Positions 8,230 through 17,618 are shown, counted from the stretch's first letter. The stretch is DNA of 50,814 nucleotides from Nitrospira sp. ST-bin5 (GCA_002083555.1 MSXN01000003.1:58177-108990); one strand, 5' to 3'. Numbers and translations are program-made. The notes: generated by a model not told the origin, from the letters alone.

Positions 8230-9258
8230 ATGCCGTTTCGCGACATCACCGGTCACGAACATCCGATCGCGGTCCTGCAAGCCGCCGTCTCCCACGACCG
8301 GCTGGGACATGCCTATCTCTTCCATGGCGAAGACGCGATCGGGAAACGCCTGACGGCCATCCATCTCGCCCAAGCCTTGAACTGCGAACAACCGCCGTCA
8401 CCGGATGTGCTGGATAGCTGCGGCACCTGCCGCTCCTGCCTGCAGATCGCTGCGCGGACACACCCGGACTTTATCGCGGTCGACCCCGACCGTGAATTGG
8501 CCAATCCCGCCATCAAGATCGAACAGGTCCGTGAAATAGAACAGCAGTTCGTGTACCGTCCGCTCATGGGCGAGCGGAAGATCTGCCTGATCGACGAAGC
8601 CGACCGTATGACCATCGGCGCCGCCAATGCGCTGCTTAAAACACTGGAAGAACCGCCGGGCCATGCGCTCTTCCTCTTGATCACCAGCAGACCCAACGCG
8701 CTCCCGATCACCATCCGTTCGCGCTGCCAGCAACTCCGCTTCACCACACCGGCGCGCACGCAGGTCGAAGCCGCCGTGATCCTCAAGCGCGAACTGCCGC
8801 CGGCGGATGCGCGGCTGCTGGCGCTCGTCACGGAAGGCCGCATCGGGGAAGCGCTCACGCTGGATGTCGCAGCCTTGCGTGAATGGCAACGTGACTGCCT
8901 GGCCATCGTGGCTCCCGCGACACTCAGATCGATCAGCGCGATCCTGACCCTGGCCGAGAGCCTCGCGAAATCCGATAAGGGCGTTGAAACCTTGACCTGG
9001 CTCAGCCGCTGGGTCCGCGATCTGCTATTCGTCCATGTCGGCGGCGACCATGATCAAATTCTCCACCTTGAACAGATGAATCAGCTCCAGGAATATTCCC
9101 GCACCACCGACCTTGACCTGCTCCTCGACTTGATCAAAGAGATCGAACGCACGCAACAGAATGCCACCCGCAATCTGAATCTCCACATGGCCCTGGAATC
9201 CTGCCTCCTGAAACTCCGCGACGCCCTCGGGCTTGCGCCCGCCGGAACGCCCGCCTAG
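8230..9258 (+). CDS. holB: DNA polymerase III delta-prime subunit
   Basis: 342 residues from the ATG at 8230 (GGAGA 8 bases upstream). It is a clamp-loader subunit. The P-loop-like GEDAIGKRLTA is degenerate, as usual for delta-prime. A zinc module is formed by the Cys in ALNCEQ and DSCGTCRSC, and CLIDEADRMTIGAANALLKT is the Walker B/SRC-type region. It follows tmk directly, a classic arrangement; metG follows. Confidence 0.92.
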   Translation: MPFRDITGHEHPIAVLQAAVSHDRLGHAYLFHGEDAIGKRLTAIHLAQALNCEQPPSPDVLDSCGTCRSCLQIAARTHPDFIAVDPDRELANPAIKIEQVREIEQQFVYRPLMGERKICLIDEADRMTIGAANALLKTLEEPPGHALFLLITSRPNALPITIRSRCQQLRFTTPARTQVEAAVILKRELPPADARLLALVTEGRIGEALTLDVAALREWQRDCLAIVAPATLRSISAILTLAESLAKSDKGVETLTWLSRWVRDLLFVHVGGDHDQILHLEQMNQLQEYSRTTDLDLLLDLIKEIERTQQNATRNLNLHMALESCLLKLRDALGLAPAGTPA

Positions 9259-9295
9259 AATTCAGAGTCACCAACCTGGTATCTTCCCCCTCGTC

Positions 9296-11362
9296 ATGCG
9301 CAATCAAAACACGTTCTACATTACGACGCCGATTTACTATGTGAACGATGTGCCGCACATCGGCCATGCCTACACCACCGTCGCCGCCGACGTGCTCGCG
9401 CGCTACTGGCGTTTGCGGGGTCGCGACGTCATGTTCCTGACCGGCCTCGACGAGCACGGGCAGAAAGTCCAACAGGCAGCCGCGAAGGCCGGGATCGATC
9501 CGCAGGCCCACTGCGACAAGCTGGCGCCGCAGTTCCAAGACCTCTGGAAACGGTTGAACATTTCGAATGATGCCTTCATCCGCACCACCGATGCGCCGCA
9601 CAAGAAAGTCGTTCAACGTTACCTTCAAGAGCTCTACGGTAAGCAGCTGATTTATAAGGACTCATACACTGGCTGGTATTGCACGTACGACGAGCGGTTC
9701 TGGACCGAAAAAGACGTTATTGGAGGGATCTGCCCCGACTGCAAACGCCCCATTGAGCAGCTTAGCGAGCACAACTATTTCTTCAAGATGGGGCAGTATC
9801 AGGAACAGCTCATCGACCACATCAAGCAGCACCCGCACTTCATCCGGCCCGAGTCTCGCCGTAACGAAGTCCTGGGATTTCTGACCACGCAGAAGCTCGG
9901 CGACCTGTCCATTTCTCGACCCAAGTCGCGCCTCTCATGGGGCATCGAATTGCCGTTCGATCACGACTACGTGACCTACGTCTGGTTCGACGCGCTGGTG
10001 AATTATGTGTCTGCACTCGACTATCTCTGCCCGACTCCGTCGCGCGACCGTTACTGGCCGGCCTCCGTCCATCTCGTCGGGAAAGACATCCTCACGACCC
10101 ACGCCGTCTATTGGTCGACGATGCTGATGGCGCTGAACCTGCCGCTGCCTGAAACGATCTTCGCGCATGGCTGGTGGACCGTGGATGGCGAGAAGATGTC
10201 GAAGAGCCGCGGCAATGTCGTCGATCCCAACAGAATGGTCGAGACCTACGGTGTCGATGCCTTCCGCTACTTCCTCTTGCGCGAAGTGCCGTTCGGACAG
10301 GATGGAGACTTCTCACAGACCGCGATGGTCACCAGTATCAACAGTGACTTGGCCAACGGCATCGGCAATCTGCTCAGCCGCACCCTCACGATGATCGAGC
10401 GCTTCGCGGACGGGAAGATTCCAGCCAGCGGCCCGCCCGCACTCCCGGAGCTTGAAGAGAAGATTGCCCAGGCCGCCACGCAATTGCCGGCCACGTTGGA
10501 ACGAGGCTTCAGCGCGCTCACCTTCCGCGACAATCTGCAAACGATCGGCGAACTCGCCAGCCTCTGCGACGAATACATCGACAAAGCCGCACCCTGGAAG
10601 CTGGCGAAGAATCCCGACGATGCGCCGAAACTGAAGACCGTCCTGAATACGGCCGCCCGCGCCCTACGCCTGCTGGCCGTCTCGCTCCATCCGTTCATGC
10701 CCCAGACGACGGAGCAACTGGCCCGGCAACTCGGCTACCACTTCGACTTTACCAAGGCCATCCCGGCCTCCGCCTACCAGTGGGACAGCCCCGTGGCCGA
10801 TCTCCCGATCGCCAAAGGTGCACCGTTGTTCCCCCGGATCGAAATCGCCGCAGACCCGAAAACGGCCACCGCAAGAGATTCGACGAAAACACAGAAAGAC
10901 TCATCGAAAAAAGGAGCCAAACCAGTGAGCGACACACCAGCGACCCCGCAACCGGTTCCCGCCGCAGCCACGCCGACCCCGGCCGCAACACCCGTAACTC
11001 CGGCGACACCGGCAGCAGCACCCGCACCGGCCGCGCCGCCGCAGATCAGCATCGACGACTTTATGAAGATTCAGCTGAAGACGGCGAAAGTTATCAGCGC
11101 GGAGCGTGTGCCCAAGTCGGAGAAGCTGTTGAAGCTCCAGGTCTCCCTCGGCACAGAACAACGACAGATCGTGGCGGGCATCGGCAAGAAGTATGAGCCG
11201 GAAGCCCTCGTCGGCAAGATGATCGTCATCGTCGCGAATCTGAAACCGGCGAAGCTCATGGGTATCGAGTCGCAGGGTATGGTCCTGGCCGCCGGCGACA
11301 GCGAAGTGCGCGGCCTCGCGACTATTCTGGAAGAAGTGGAACCGGGCACCAAGGTGAAATGA
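9296..11362 (+). CDS. metG: Methionyl-tRNA synthetase
   Basis: 688 residues from the ATG at 9296. Class I catalytic motifs are HIGHAYTT and KMSKS (in GEKMSKSRGN). The first zinc knuckle is reduced: WYCTYDERFW keeps one Cys, while the second (ICPDCKRP) keeps CxxC. After the anticodon-binding helices comes a low-complexity Pro/Ala/Thr linker (about residues 545-590), then a C-terminal EMAP/Trbp-type tRNA-binding domain beginning QISIDDFMKIQLKTAKV, which in this family promotes dimerisation. The stop overlaps the next start (ATGA). Confidence 0.96.
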   Translation: MRNQNTFYITTPIYYVNDVPHIGHAYTTVAADVLARYWRLRGRDVMFLTGLDEHGQKVQQAAAKAGIDPQAHCDKLAPQFQDLWKRLNISNDAFIRTTDAPHKKVVQRYLQELYGKQLIYKDSYTGWYCTYDERFWTEKDVIGGICPDCKRPIEQLSEHNYFFKMGQYQEQLIDHIKQHPHFIRPESRRNEVLGFLTTQKLGDLSISRPKSRLSWGIELPFDHDYVTYVWFDALVNYVSALDYLCPTPSRDRYWPASVHLVGKDILTTHAVYWSTMLMALNLPLPETIFAHGWWTVDGEKMSKSRGNVVDPNRMVETYGVDAFRYFLLREVPFGQDGDFSQTAMVTSINSDLANGIGNLLSRTLTMIERFADGKIPASGPPALPELEEKIAQAATQLPATLERGFSALTFRDNLQTIGELASLCDEYIDKAAPWKLAKNPDDAPKLKTVLNTAARALRLLAVSLHPFMPQTTEQLARQLGYHFDFTKAIPASAYQWDSPVADLPIAKGAPLFPRIEIAADPKTATARDSTKTQKDSSKKGAKPVSDTPATPQPVPAAATPTPAATPVTPATPAAAPAPAAPPQISIDDFMKIQLKTAKVISAERVPKSEKLLKLQVSLGTEQRQIVAGIGKKYEPEALVGKMIVIVANLKPAKLMGIESQGMVLAAGDSEVRGLATILEEVEPGTKVK

Positions 11363-12225
11363 ACCGAGCGGGTATCAGGCTCCGCATTCTCGTCCTCTCA
11401 CTCCTCCTGATGCCTCTGCCCTGTCTCGCCCTCCCCGCGCAAGAAGACGCGCCGCCCGACCTGCACCTCAACGATCCGAAGCCGACCACCATCCTCGTGC
11501 GTGTCGTTGCCCATGGCTCCATGGTGTTGGGCAAAGAGGTCGGTGGCGCGCGCGTGACGATCACCGACGTGGCCAGCGGCCAGATCCTCGCCACCGGCAT
11601 TCAACAGGGCGATGCCGGCGATCAGAATCAGATCATGCGCACCCCGCGCCTGATGGAAGAGGCCCACTACAGTAGCCGTCCCGCTGCCGTCTTCACCGCC
11701 ACGCTCGACCTGGTCACTCCGACACTCGTCGATATTGCAGCAGAAGGACCGCTGGCTTTCCCGGCAGCCACCCAGCGCGTCTCCACGCGCGCCTGGCTGA
11801 TTCCCGGCCATGACCTGACCAGCGACGGCATCGTGTTGACGCTCTACGGCTATATCGTCCAGATCGAACATCCGAAATCGGTCGTCGGCGGCCTCATCGC
11901 GAAGGATGATGTAGTTCTGCGCGCTTCCGTCCGCACCCTCTCCGGCGCGCTCGTCCGTCCCCATGGCGATTGGGATTCGCGCAAAGTCCATATCTACGGC
12001 GAGCTGCTCATCGGCACGAAGGTGATAGAACGTTTGCAGATGTTCTACAGCGGCGACAAGGCCGGCTTCGAAGCGCCTTTCTTCGTCCCGTTGCCCAAAG
12101 ACGCGCCAGACGGCATCACTCTCCGCGTTGTCGCCGCCGATCCGTCGAGCGGGAACTTCGGCCTGGCAGAAGCCAAGTATCCGGTGCTCAGTGAGCGCTT
12201 ACCACCCAAGAGGTCTTCGCCATGA
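11359..12225 (+). CDS. Exported protein of unknown function
   Basis: 288 residues. A signal peptide (ILVLSLLLMPLPCLALPAQ, about residues 10-28) precedes a mature region dominated by beta-rich segments; no family is recognised. The end, with residues near 265-285 reading SSGNFGLAEAKYPVLS, shows no motif known to me. It is coupled to metG by an ATGA overlap and to the next methyltransferase gene by another, so the two exported proteins are made together. A periplasmic job linked to the methyltransferase is possible but unproven. Confidence 0.7.
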   Translation: MNRAGIRLRILVLSLLLMPLPCLALPAQEDAPPDLHLNDPKPTTILVRVVAHGSMVLGKEVGGARVTITDVASGQILATGIQQGDAGDQNQIMRTPRLMEEAHYSSRPAAVFTATLDLVTPTLVDIAAEGPLAFPAATQRVSTRAWLIPGHDLTSDGIVLTLYGYIVQIEHPKSVVGGLIAKDDVVLRASVRTLSGALVRPHGDWDSRKVHIYGELLIGTKVIERLQMFYSGDKAGFEAPFFVPLPKDAPDGITLRVVAADPSSGNFGLAEAKYPVLSERLPPKRSSP

Positions 12226-12884
12226 AAACGATTGTCCCGCTCGCAGCCCTATGCATCATCCTCGCCGGGTCTGCCCTCGCTGAAGACCAGCATCAGCATC
12301 GCCGCCCGGACGACATCAAACAATATCTGGAGCACCTCGACAGTACGGAGCGGGATCGCTATCAGAAGCCTTCCGAGGTGATCGACGCGCTCAGATTGAA
12401 ACCGGGCATGGCCGTCGCCGATCTCGGCTCCGGGTCAGGCTACTTCACCCGCCGCTTCATCGAGGCTGTCACCGAGACTGGAATGGTCTATGCCGTGGAT
12501 GTCGAGCCGGAAATGCTCGCCTACGCCAAAGAGAGCGTCATCCACATGCACACCGCCTACACGGCCGAGTTCATCCTCGCGCAGCCGGATAATCCCAAAC
12601 TACCATTCGCATCCGTCGATCTCCTCTTCGTCTGCAACACCATCCATCATCTCGAAGACCGATCGAAATACTTCCGAGACCTCAAGTCGTCCCTCAAGCC
12701 AGGAGCGCGCATCGCCATCATAGACTTCTACCCCGACGAACGATCCGGCGACCTCGGGTTCCCCAAACACCATCTCGTCTCACGAGACACCATCGTCCAG
12801 GAAATAGCCACAGCCGGATACCAACTCGTGCGCGAGCACAGCTTCCTGCCGAAACAATACTTTCTGGAATTCGTGGCGAAGTAG
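12222..12884 (+). CDS. Signal-peptide-bearing SAM-dependent methyltransferase
   Basis: 220 residues. The N-terminus (IVPLAALCIILAGSALAEDQ) is a clear Sec signal peptide cut after ALA. The rest is a class I methyltransferase fold: motif I VADLGSGSGYFT, the acidic residue after strand 2 in YAVDVEPEML, and CNTIHHLEDR at motif IV. Its substrate is unknown. Methyltransferases of this type with an export signal recur in environmental bacteria, but SAM is not expected in the periplasm, so this is odd. GAGG lies 8 bases before the start, and it overlaps the upstream gene. Confidence 0.8.
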   Translation: MKTIVPLAALCIILAGSALAEDQHQHRRPDDIKQYLEHLDSTERDRYQKPSEVIDALRLKPGMAVADLGSGSGYFTRRFIEAVTETGMVYAVDVEPEMLAYAKESVIHMHTAYTAEFILAQPDNPKLPFASVDLLFVCNTIHHLEDRSKYFRDLKSSLKPGARIAIIDFYPDERSGDLGFPKHHLVSRDTIVQEIATAGYQLVREHSFLPKQYFLEFVAK

Positions 12885-12890
12885 TCAGCA

Positions 12891-12922
12891 GGCTGTTGAT
12901 AAAGCCCGCCAGCGGCGTTCTC
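12891..12922. repeat. Orphan end of the palindromic repeat family
   Basis: These 32 bases match the reverse complement of the right end of the 3105-3226 element in 26 positions, including an unbroken 14-base block ending in GGCGTTCTC. The rest of the element is absent: sequence beyond 12922 is unrelated and leads into the AT-richer DUF4238 gene. It marks a probable insertion or deletion breakpoint. Confidence 0.6.
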
Positions 12923-13028
12923 AATCTGCCCAAACTATAGCCAGGTTGCACCACGGAATCGAGTAGCGCTTAATAGCGCACTAGAGGCAGAAGCGGCAGG
13001 GTATCGACTGGCGGGGAATTTTCCGTAG

Positions 13029-14096
13029 ATGGCACTAGATCATTACATCTCACAAGTCCATCTTAAAAAGTTCTACTCACCAAGACTCGGAAATTTGCTC
13101 TACACGATAAGGAAGAGTGACCTCAAAGCATTTACCCCAAAGGCTGAAGACATTTGCCGAATTGAGGACGGTAGCACAAATGCTTACCTACGGGAGGATC
13201 GCATCGTTGAAGAGTTTCTTAAAGGAATTGAACCGAAGTACAACACTTCAGTTGAAAAGCTGAAAAGCAACAGAATAGATGCAGAATGTATTTATACGAT
13301 AGCTGGCTTCGTGGCCTACGTTAGGTCTTGTTCACCCGCAGGTATGCGATTGGGCTCTCGCCTTCTTCAAGTTGCGGTTGAGTCGAAAGCTGCCGTCATG
13401 GATTCTCAAGGGATGTTCCCCCCTCCTCCACCTGAGCTTGCCGGAATGAATCTAACGGAGATCCTCAAACAAGGGATTGCTCGCGTTGACGTGGATCCCA
13501 AGTTTCCACAGGCCATTGGCATCACTTCCATATTCGAGAATTTGAAGTTGTACGGCAATTTCCACTGGGAAATCCTTCACAACGAATTTGAGGATAGCCC
13601 ATTCTTCACGAGCGACTACCCTGTAGCCATTGAAGCTGGGCGTGATCCAAGTGTATTGGACAGAGTTGTTCCCTTGGCGCCCAATCTTGCAATCCGAATA
13701 CTCCCAGATCGAAGCATCAGCAGACAACAGGCTGAGTTCGATTTTTCAAACTTCAGTTCGCGGCACAGAACGCTTCTGCGAAATGAAGTGGCTCATGTCA
13801 ACAGGCTAATTGTCCAGTGCGCGGAGGACCTGGTTTGTTTTCGTGACAACCATCATTGGGTGGGTAAATTTATTGAGAAGAATGGCTCGTTCCGCATTGA
13901 GCTGCAAACCCATAAGCAACCCCATGGAACTGGCATGTTAATGTTTTTCCGTGAAGAGATAGTTGGAATCCAGAAATTGAAAGGTCCTGCGAGAAGTGCC
14001 GGTCAAGATAATGATAGTTCGTCTTCATCAGAATGCAGGTCCGTGCAGAGCAAGATTCACGCTCCTCCAACCGGCCCCAACCTCTCCCAGAAATGA
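13029..14096 (+). CDS. DUF4238 family protein, probably acquired
   Basis: 355 residues. The start MALDHYISQVHLKKFYSP matches the HY-(I/V)-x-x-x-(H/F)-L-K-x-F opening of DUF4238 proteins, and ILHNEFEDSPFFTSDYPVA matches its conserved FxTSDxPV segment. The function is unknown. Codon use is visibly AT-richer (aaa, aat, ttt, gaa) than flanking genes, and the gene is bounded by the truncated repeat at 12891-12922 and by a 181-base non-coding stretch. It looks like a recent arrival; DUF4238 genes are often scattered in variable regions, so a defence role is a guess. Confidence 0.75.
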   Translation: MALDHYISQVHLKKFYSPRLGNLLYTIRKSDLKAFTPKAEDICRIEDGSTNAYLREDRIVEEFLKGIEPKYNTSVEKLKSNRIDAECIYTIAGFVAYVRSCSPAGMRLGSRLLQVAVESKAAVMDSQGMFPPPPPELAGMNLTEILKQGIARVDVDPKFPQAIGITSIFENLKLYGNFHWEILHNEFEDSPFFTSDYPVAIEAGRDPSVLDRVVPLAPNLAIRILPDRSISRQQAEFDFSNFSSRHRTLLRNEVAHVNRLIVQCAEDLVCFRDNHHWVGKFIEKNGSFRIELQTHKQPHGTGMLMFFREEIVGIQKLKGPARSAGQDNDSSSSSECRSVQSKIHAPPTGPNLSQK

Positions 14097-14277
14097 GGGG
14101 TAAGTCATGCAATCTAACATTTCCCGGCGCGGGGCAGGTCTTTTTGGCCTGTGATTCGTCGCTCGTCGTTCGCAGGTAAGATCCTCCGAGAATCTCCCTC
14201 AGGACTTGTGCGCTTCCAGATGGACTCTGAGAAGGGCCTTGATTCGCGCCGGATGCTGACCTCCCCAGTCAGCTCTG

Positions 14278-15180
14278 TTAGGGGTTGGTCGGAGCTTTCC
14301 AGATCTGAGTGATCGGCTCGGCATCGGCGCTCGCGCCGGAATGAGAGAGTCCATAGAGATCTTCGATGGTGCGCAGGACGTTGTGGTGGGTGATCCGCTG
14401 GTCGTAGCGTCCCGCTTTCACCATGGGGCCGACGAAGAGCGTCACGATCCGGTTATTCTCCTTGGCATTATCATTATCTTCATCCCACGTCAGAATCAGC
14501 AGACTGTTGTGCTGCTGAGCCCACTGAACATAAGCCTCCACATGGTCCCGTAGCCAGCGATCTCCCGTTTGAATGGCCTCCGGATCCTTGCCGTGATGCA
14601 TGTCGTTCACCTGATTCGGCACGACGATGCTGACCGTGGGGTGCGCACGATAGTCGGCCGGGAAACTCGTCAGAGGCAGATTGATCTCCGCCGGGAGGCC
14701 ATTGGCCGGGCTGTTCTGCCAATTGACCCAGGGATTATGTTTGCGGGCATAACTCCCGTCTTTGCAGATCACCGAGCCCGCTGAGGGCAGGTCTTCTGAA
14801 TATCCGGCGAACGTCAGCCCGGCTGCCAGCAATGCGTGGCCAAGATTCGGTGTCGTAAATGTATGCGGGCAGGAATTGTCGGTGATGTTCTGCGTCGATC
14901 CGGAAAACAACGCGAGGTAATTCGGCTGGCTCGGGTGGGTAATCCCGAACGACTGTGTGAACAACGCACCCTTGGCGGCCAATTCATTGATGTAGGGCGC
15001 ATGGGGCGAATCGATGATCTGGCTATAGGAATGGTTTTCCTCGATCACGATCACAATGTGATCGGGCCTAGGCAAAGGGACAGGCGTCGGGTTGTCGCCT
15101 CTGGGTGAAGACGCAGCCAGCACGCAGGCGCCCATCGCCAGCGGCAACACCATTGCTCCAAGTATAAGTTTCCAACGCAT
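14278..15180 (-). CDS. Phosphoesterase family (acid phosphatase / phospholipase C-like), lipoprotein-like
   Basis: About 300 residues from the ATG at 15180. Upstream starts at 15225 and 15258 would add a non-signal N-terminus. MRWKLILGAMVLPLAMGACV is a signal with a possible lipobox Cys. The mature part has PDHIVIVIEENHSYSQI, QPNYLALFSGST, ILTWDEDND and the late HHNVLRTIEDLYGL, the order seen in the PF04185 phosphoesterase family, where the Asp/Glu/His residues bind metal at the active site. The substrate is unknown. Confidence 0.85.
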   Translation of the reverse strand: MRWKLILGAMVLPLAMGACVLAASSPRGDNPTPVPLPRPDHIVIVIEENHSYSQIIDSPHAPYINELAAKGALFTQSFGITHPSQPNYLALFSGSTQNITDNSCPHTFTTPNLGHALLAAGLTFAGYSEDLPSAGSVICKDGSYARKHNPWVNWQNSPANGLPAEINLPLTSFPADYRAHPTVSIVVPNQVNDMHHGKDPEAIQTGDRWLRDHVEAYVQWAQQHNSLLILTWDEDNDNAKENNRIVTLFVGPMVKAGRYDQRITHHNVLRTIEDLYGLSHSGASADAEPITQIWKAPTNP

Positions 15181-15365
15181 GGGGCTTTGTACCACCACCC
15201 ACCGCTGATTTGCCACCACGACCATCCCGCGGTCCTGTGTGGGCACTCTACGCCCCATTTGCGCTCTAGACCTACTATTCCCTCACCCACTCAACCTGTG
15301 TAAGATAGGCCCACCATCGGAGGATCGAACAGCCCCTCTGTACTTGCATGCAGTAACTATCGGTT

Positions 15366-15626
15366 ATGCCGACGATCAGCATCTTCTATGGTATCGTAAT
15401 TCAAATGTTCTGGCGGGATCATAATCCGCCGCACTTCCATGCGCTCTACGGAGAACATGAAGCCATCTTCGATTTACGAAATCTGACGGTGCTGCGCGGG
15501 GCGCTCCCCCGCCACGCGATGGCACTTGTTCTGGAGTGGGCCACCGACCATCGAGATGCTCTCATGGAGGACTGGAATCTATGCAGCCAACTCAAGTCTC
15601 CCAATCCAATCGAGCCACTGCTGTAG
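15366..15626 (+). CDS. DUF4160 protein
   Basis: 86 residues. MPTISIFYGIVIQMFWRDH followed by NPPHFHALYGEHEA is the DUF4160 signature. DUF4160 and DUF2442 genes very often sit as overlapping pairs and are suspected of being toxin-antitoxin-like, but I know of no proven mechanism. It overlaps the next gene by 46 bases. No strong ribosome site precedes the ATG. Confidence 0.85.
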   Translation: MPTISIFYGIVIQMFWRDHNPPHFHALYGEHEAIFDLRNLTVLRGALPRHAMALVLEWATDHRDALMEDWNLCSQLKSPNPIEPLL

Positions 15627-15916
15627 AGCCGGCGATTCAGCCGATCGCACCTTGGCGGGTTGCTTCCGTGCATGCTGAACCTGAGCGGCAGTTGCGGGTC
15701 ACGTTTGTTGATGGCACAACAGGCACTGTCGATCTGCGGAAATTGCTGAATGCCCCGCACATCCAAGGCACGATATTTGAGCCGTTGCGCGACCCGGCGA
15801 TATTCGCGCAAGTGCGCGTTGCCATGGGAGCCGTACAATGGACCAACGGCGCCGATCTCGCGCCCGATGCCATGTACGATGCGATCAAACTGCACGGCTG
15901 TTGGATTGTTGAATGA
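15581..15916 (+). CDS. DUF2442 protein
   Basis: About 111 residues from the ATG at 15581, with GGAGG 10 bases upstream inside the DUF4160 gene. The region VASVHAEPERQLRVTFVDGT then VDLRKLLNAP is typical of DUF2442, as is the terminal DAMYDAIKLHG. It pairs with the preceding DUF4160 gene. A proline/serine-rich N-terminal extension of about 25 residues is longer than the usual family start. Confidence 0.82.
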   Translation: MQPTQVSQSNRATAVEPAIQPIAPWRVASVHAEPERQLRVTFVDGTTGTVDLRKLLNAPHIQGTIFEPLRDPAIFAQVRVAMGAVQWTNGADLAPDAMYDAIKLHGCWIVE

Positions 15917-15989
15917 TGGCGCGTCGGATTCTCTCTGATGTCCCAGTTTTTCTTGAGAGCTTCCCCGACAACCGTGCGACACTACAAAT

Positions 15990-16931
15990 ATGACTGGCCT
16001 CGCCTCATTTGAGCATCTGCGTTCCCGTCTGTATCTCTCGCTCGGGCTGAATGCCCTCGTCATCACCGCCGAATTCATCGGCGGGTTCCTGCTCGACAGC
16101 GTCGGCCTCATGAGCGACGCGGGACACAATCTCGTCGATCAAGGCTCACTCTTTCTGGCGCTCTATGCGCACATCCTCACCAGACAGCCGGCCAGCGAAA
16201 CCCGCACGTTCGGCTACCATCGCGCCGGCGTTATTGCCGCGTTTCTCAACTCGTTCATCCTGCTGCTGACGGCGATCGGCATTACCCTCGTGGGACTCAA
16301 GCGGTTGCTGCATCCGGTCCCCGTCGATGGCGGGTGGATCATGGGCATTGCCGCCCTGAGCTTTGTGGCCAACCTCAGCATCGCCCTGCTGCTGCAGCAT
16401 GGTGCGAAAGATGATCTGAATATCCGTAGCGCCTTCTGGCACATGCTGGGCGACGCCTGGGTCTCGCTCGGGGTCGTGCTGAGCGGCGGCGCGATCATGC
16501 TGACGGGCTGGACCGTGCTCGACCCGCTCATCAGTCTCCTGGTAGTCGGCGCCATTCTCCACGGCGCCTGGCCGCTGTTCAAAGAATCGCTCGATGTGCT
16601 GCTGGAATCCACCCCGCCCACGATCAGCGCGTCACAAGTCGCCGCAACGATCGAATCCATGCCCGGCGTGAAGAATGTGCATGATCTCCATATCTGGGCC
16701 GTGGAGCCCCGCCTCATCATGCTCACCGCCCATGTGTTGGTAGATGGAGATGACGCAGTCCTCACCAACACACTGCTCCGATCGATCCACGACCGGATTA
16801 CCGCCGACTTCGGCATCAAACACATGACCGTTCAGCTGGAGACTCATTGCAGCGATCCCGACGACGTCCATTGCGACCTCACCAAGCTCGCCGCGCAACA
16901 TCAACCAATCGAAGCGCTCCACAGCCACTAA
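15990..16931 (+). CDS. Cation diffusion facilitator (CzcD/ZitB-like) metal exporter
   Basis: 313 residues. Six transmembrane helices and a C-terminal cytoplasmic ferredoxin-like domain are predicted. Metal-site motifs are SDAGHNLVDQ in helix 2 (Asp/His) and HMLGDAWVSLG in helix 5 (HxxxD). The C-terminal GVKNVHDLHIWAVEP is the CDF regulatory domain, and the tail is His-rich. It exports zinc, cobalt or similar in exchange for protons. It lies on the opposite strand from the zinc-uptake island and could serve the reverse flux. Confidence 0.9.
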   Translation: MTGLASFEHLRSRLYLSLGLNALVITAEFIGGFLLDSVGLMSDAGHNLVDQGSLFLALYAHILTRQPASETRTFGYHRAGVIAAFLNSFILLLTAIGITLVGLKRLLHPVPVDGGWIMGIAALSFVANLSIALLLQHGAKDDLNIRSAFWHMLGDAWVSLGVVLSGGAIMLTGWTVLDPLISLLVVGAILHGAWPLFKESLDVLLESTPPTISASQVAATIESMPGVKNVHDLHIWAVEPRLIMLTAHVLVDGDDAVLTNTLLRSIHDRITADFGIKHMTVQLETHCSDPDDVHCDLTKLAAQHQPIEALHSH

Positions 16932-16999
16932 CAACACATCCCTGCTTCCAATTGATCTTTGCCACATGCACTGGTAGGCTTGCCTCATCGGAGCTCGCA

Positions 17000-17206
17000 A
17001 TGACGAAGGTCCATGAACAGCAAATTCTAGAGAAACTCAGAAACCTGCCTCCTGAACGGGTGGCAGAGGTGGAAGATTTTGTCGATTTCTTGGCTCACCG
17101 TCAAGCTGATGAACAGGGTCTGACACAAGCTGCAGGACAGCTCGCCACCACCGTATTTGCGCGGGTCTGGGACAACCCCGACGACGCCGATTATGACCGG
17201 CTATAA
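17000..17206 (+). CDS. Antitoxin partner of MazF-type toxin
   Basis: 68 residues from the ATG at 17000 (GGAG 6 bases upstream). EKLRNLPPERVAEVEDFVDFLAHR resembles DUF2281/VapB-type short antitoxins with an amphipathic helix. The acidic C-terminus overlaps the next gene by 14 bases. The pairing with MazF is the main evidence of function. Confidence 0.72.
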   Translation: MTKVHEQQILEKLRNLPPERVAEVEDFVDFLAHRQADEQGLTQAAGQLATTVFARVWDNPDDADYDRL

Positions 17207-17531
17207 ATTCGGGGATATCATCCTCGTCCCCTTTCCCTTCACCGATCAATCCGCCGTCAAGCGCCGTCCCGCTGTCGTCATCAGCAGCACCGCCTATCAT
17301 CGCACCCGACCTGACATCGTGATCATGGCTGTGACGAGCCAACTGCCGACGACGTTATCCGTGGGCGAAGTGCAGGTTCAGGATTGGCGGGGAGCGGGAC
17401 TACTGAAACCCTCCGTACTCAAGCCCGTGCTGACCACAATCGACCCCACCCTCATTTTGAAAAAGCTCGGACAGCTCACGCCTTCCGATCAAACTCTCCT
17501 GCGGCAAGCACTTACCCAAATCATCGGTTAA
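17193..17531 (+). CDS. MazF/PemK family toxin (endoribonuclease)
   Basis: 112 residues from the ATG at 17193. The opening YKFGDIILVPFPFTDQ and RRPAVVISSTAYH are the conserved MazF fold with the RPAVV motif. Family members cleave mRNA at short sequence motifs. It overlaps the antitoxin's end, so the two are made in a fixed order. This is a small chromosomal toxin-antitoxin module in an accessory stretch. Confidence 0.88.
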   Translation: MTGYKFGDIILVPFPFTDQSAVKRRPAVVISSTAYHRTRPDIVIMAVTSQLPTTLSVGEVQVQDWRGAGLLKPSVLKPVLTTIDPTLILKKLGQLTPSDQTLLRQALTQIIG

Positions 17532-17618
17532 TCGCTTGAGCTTTTCACCTACCCATCATACCCAGTACAATATCGCTCTACGTCGAGTGCCACTCGCTTA
17601 GCCATTGAGGACTATCTA

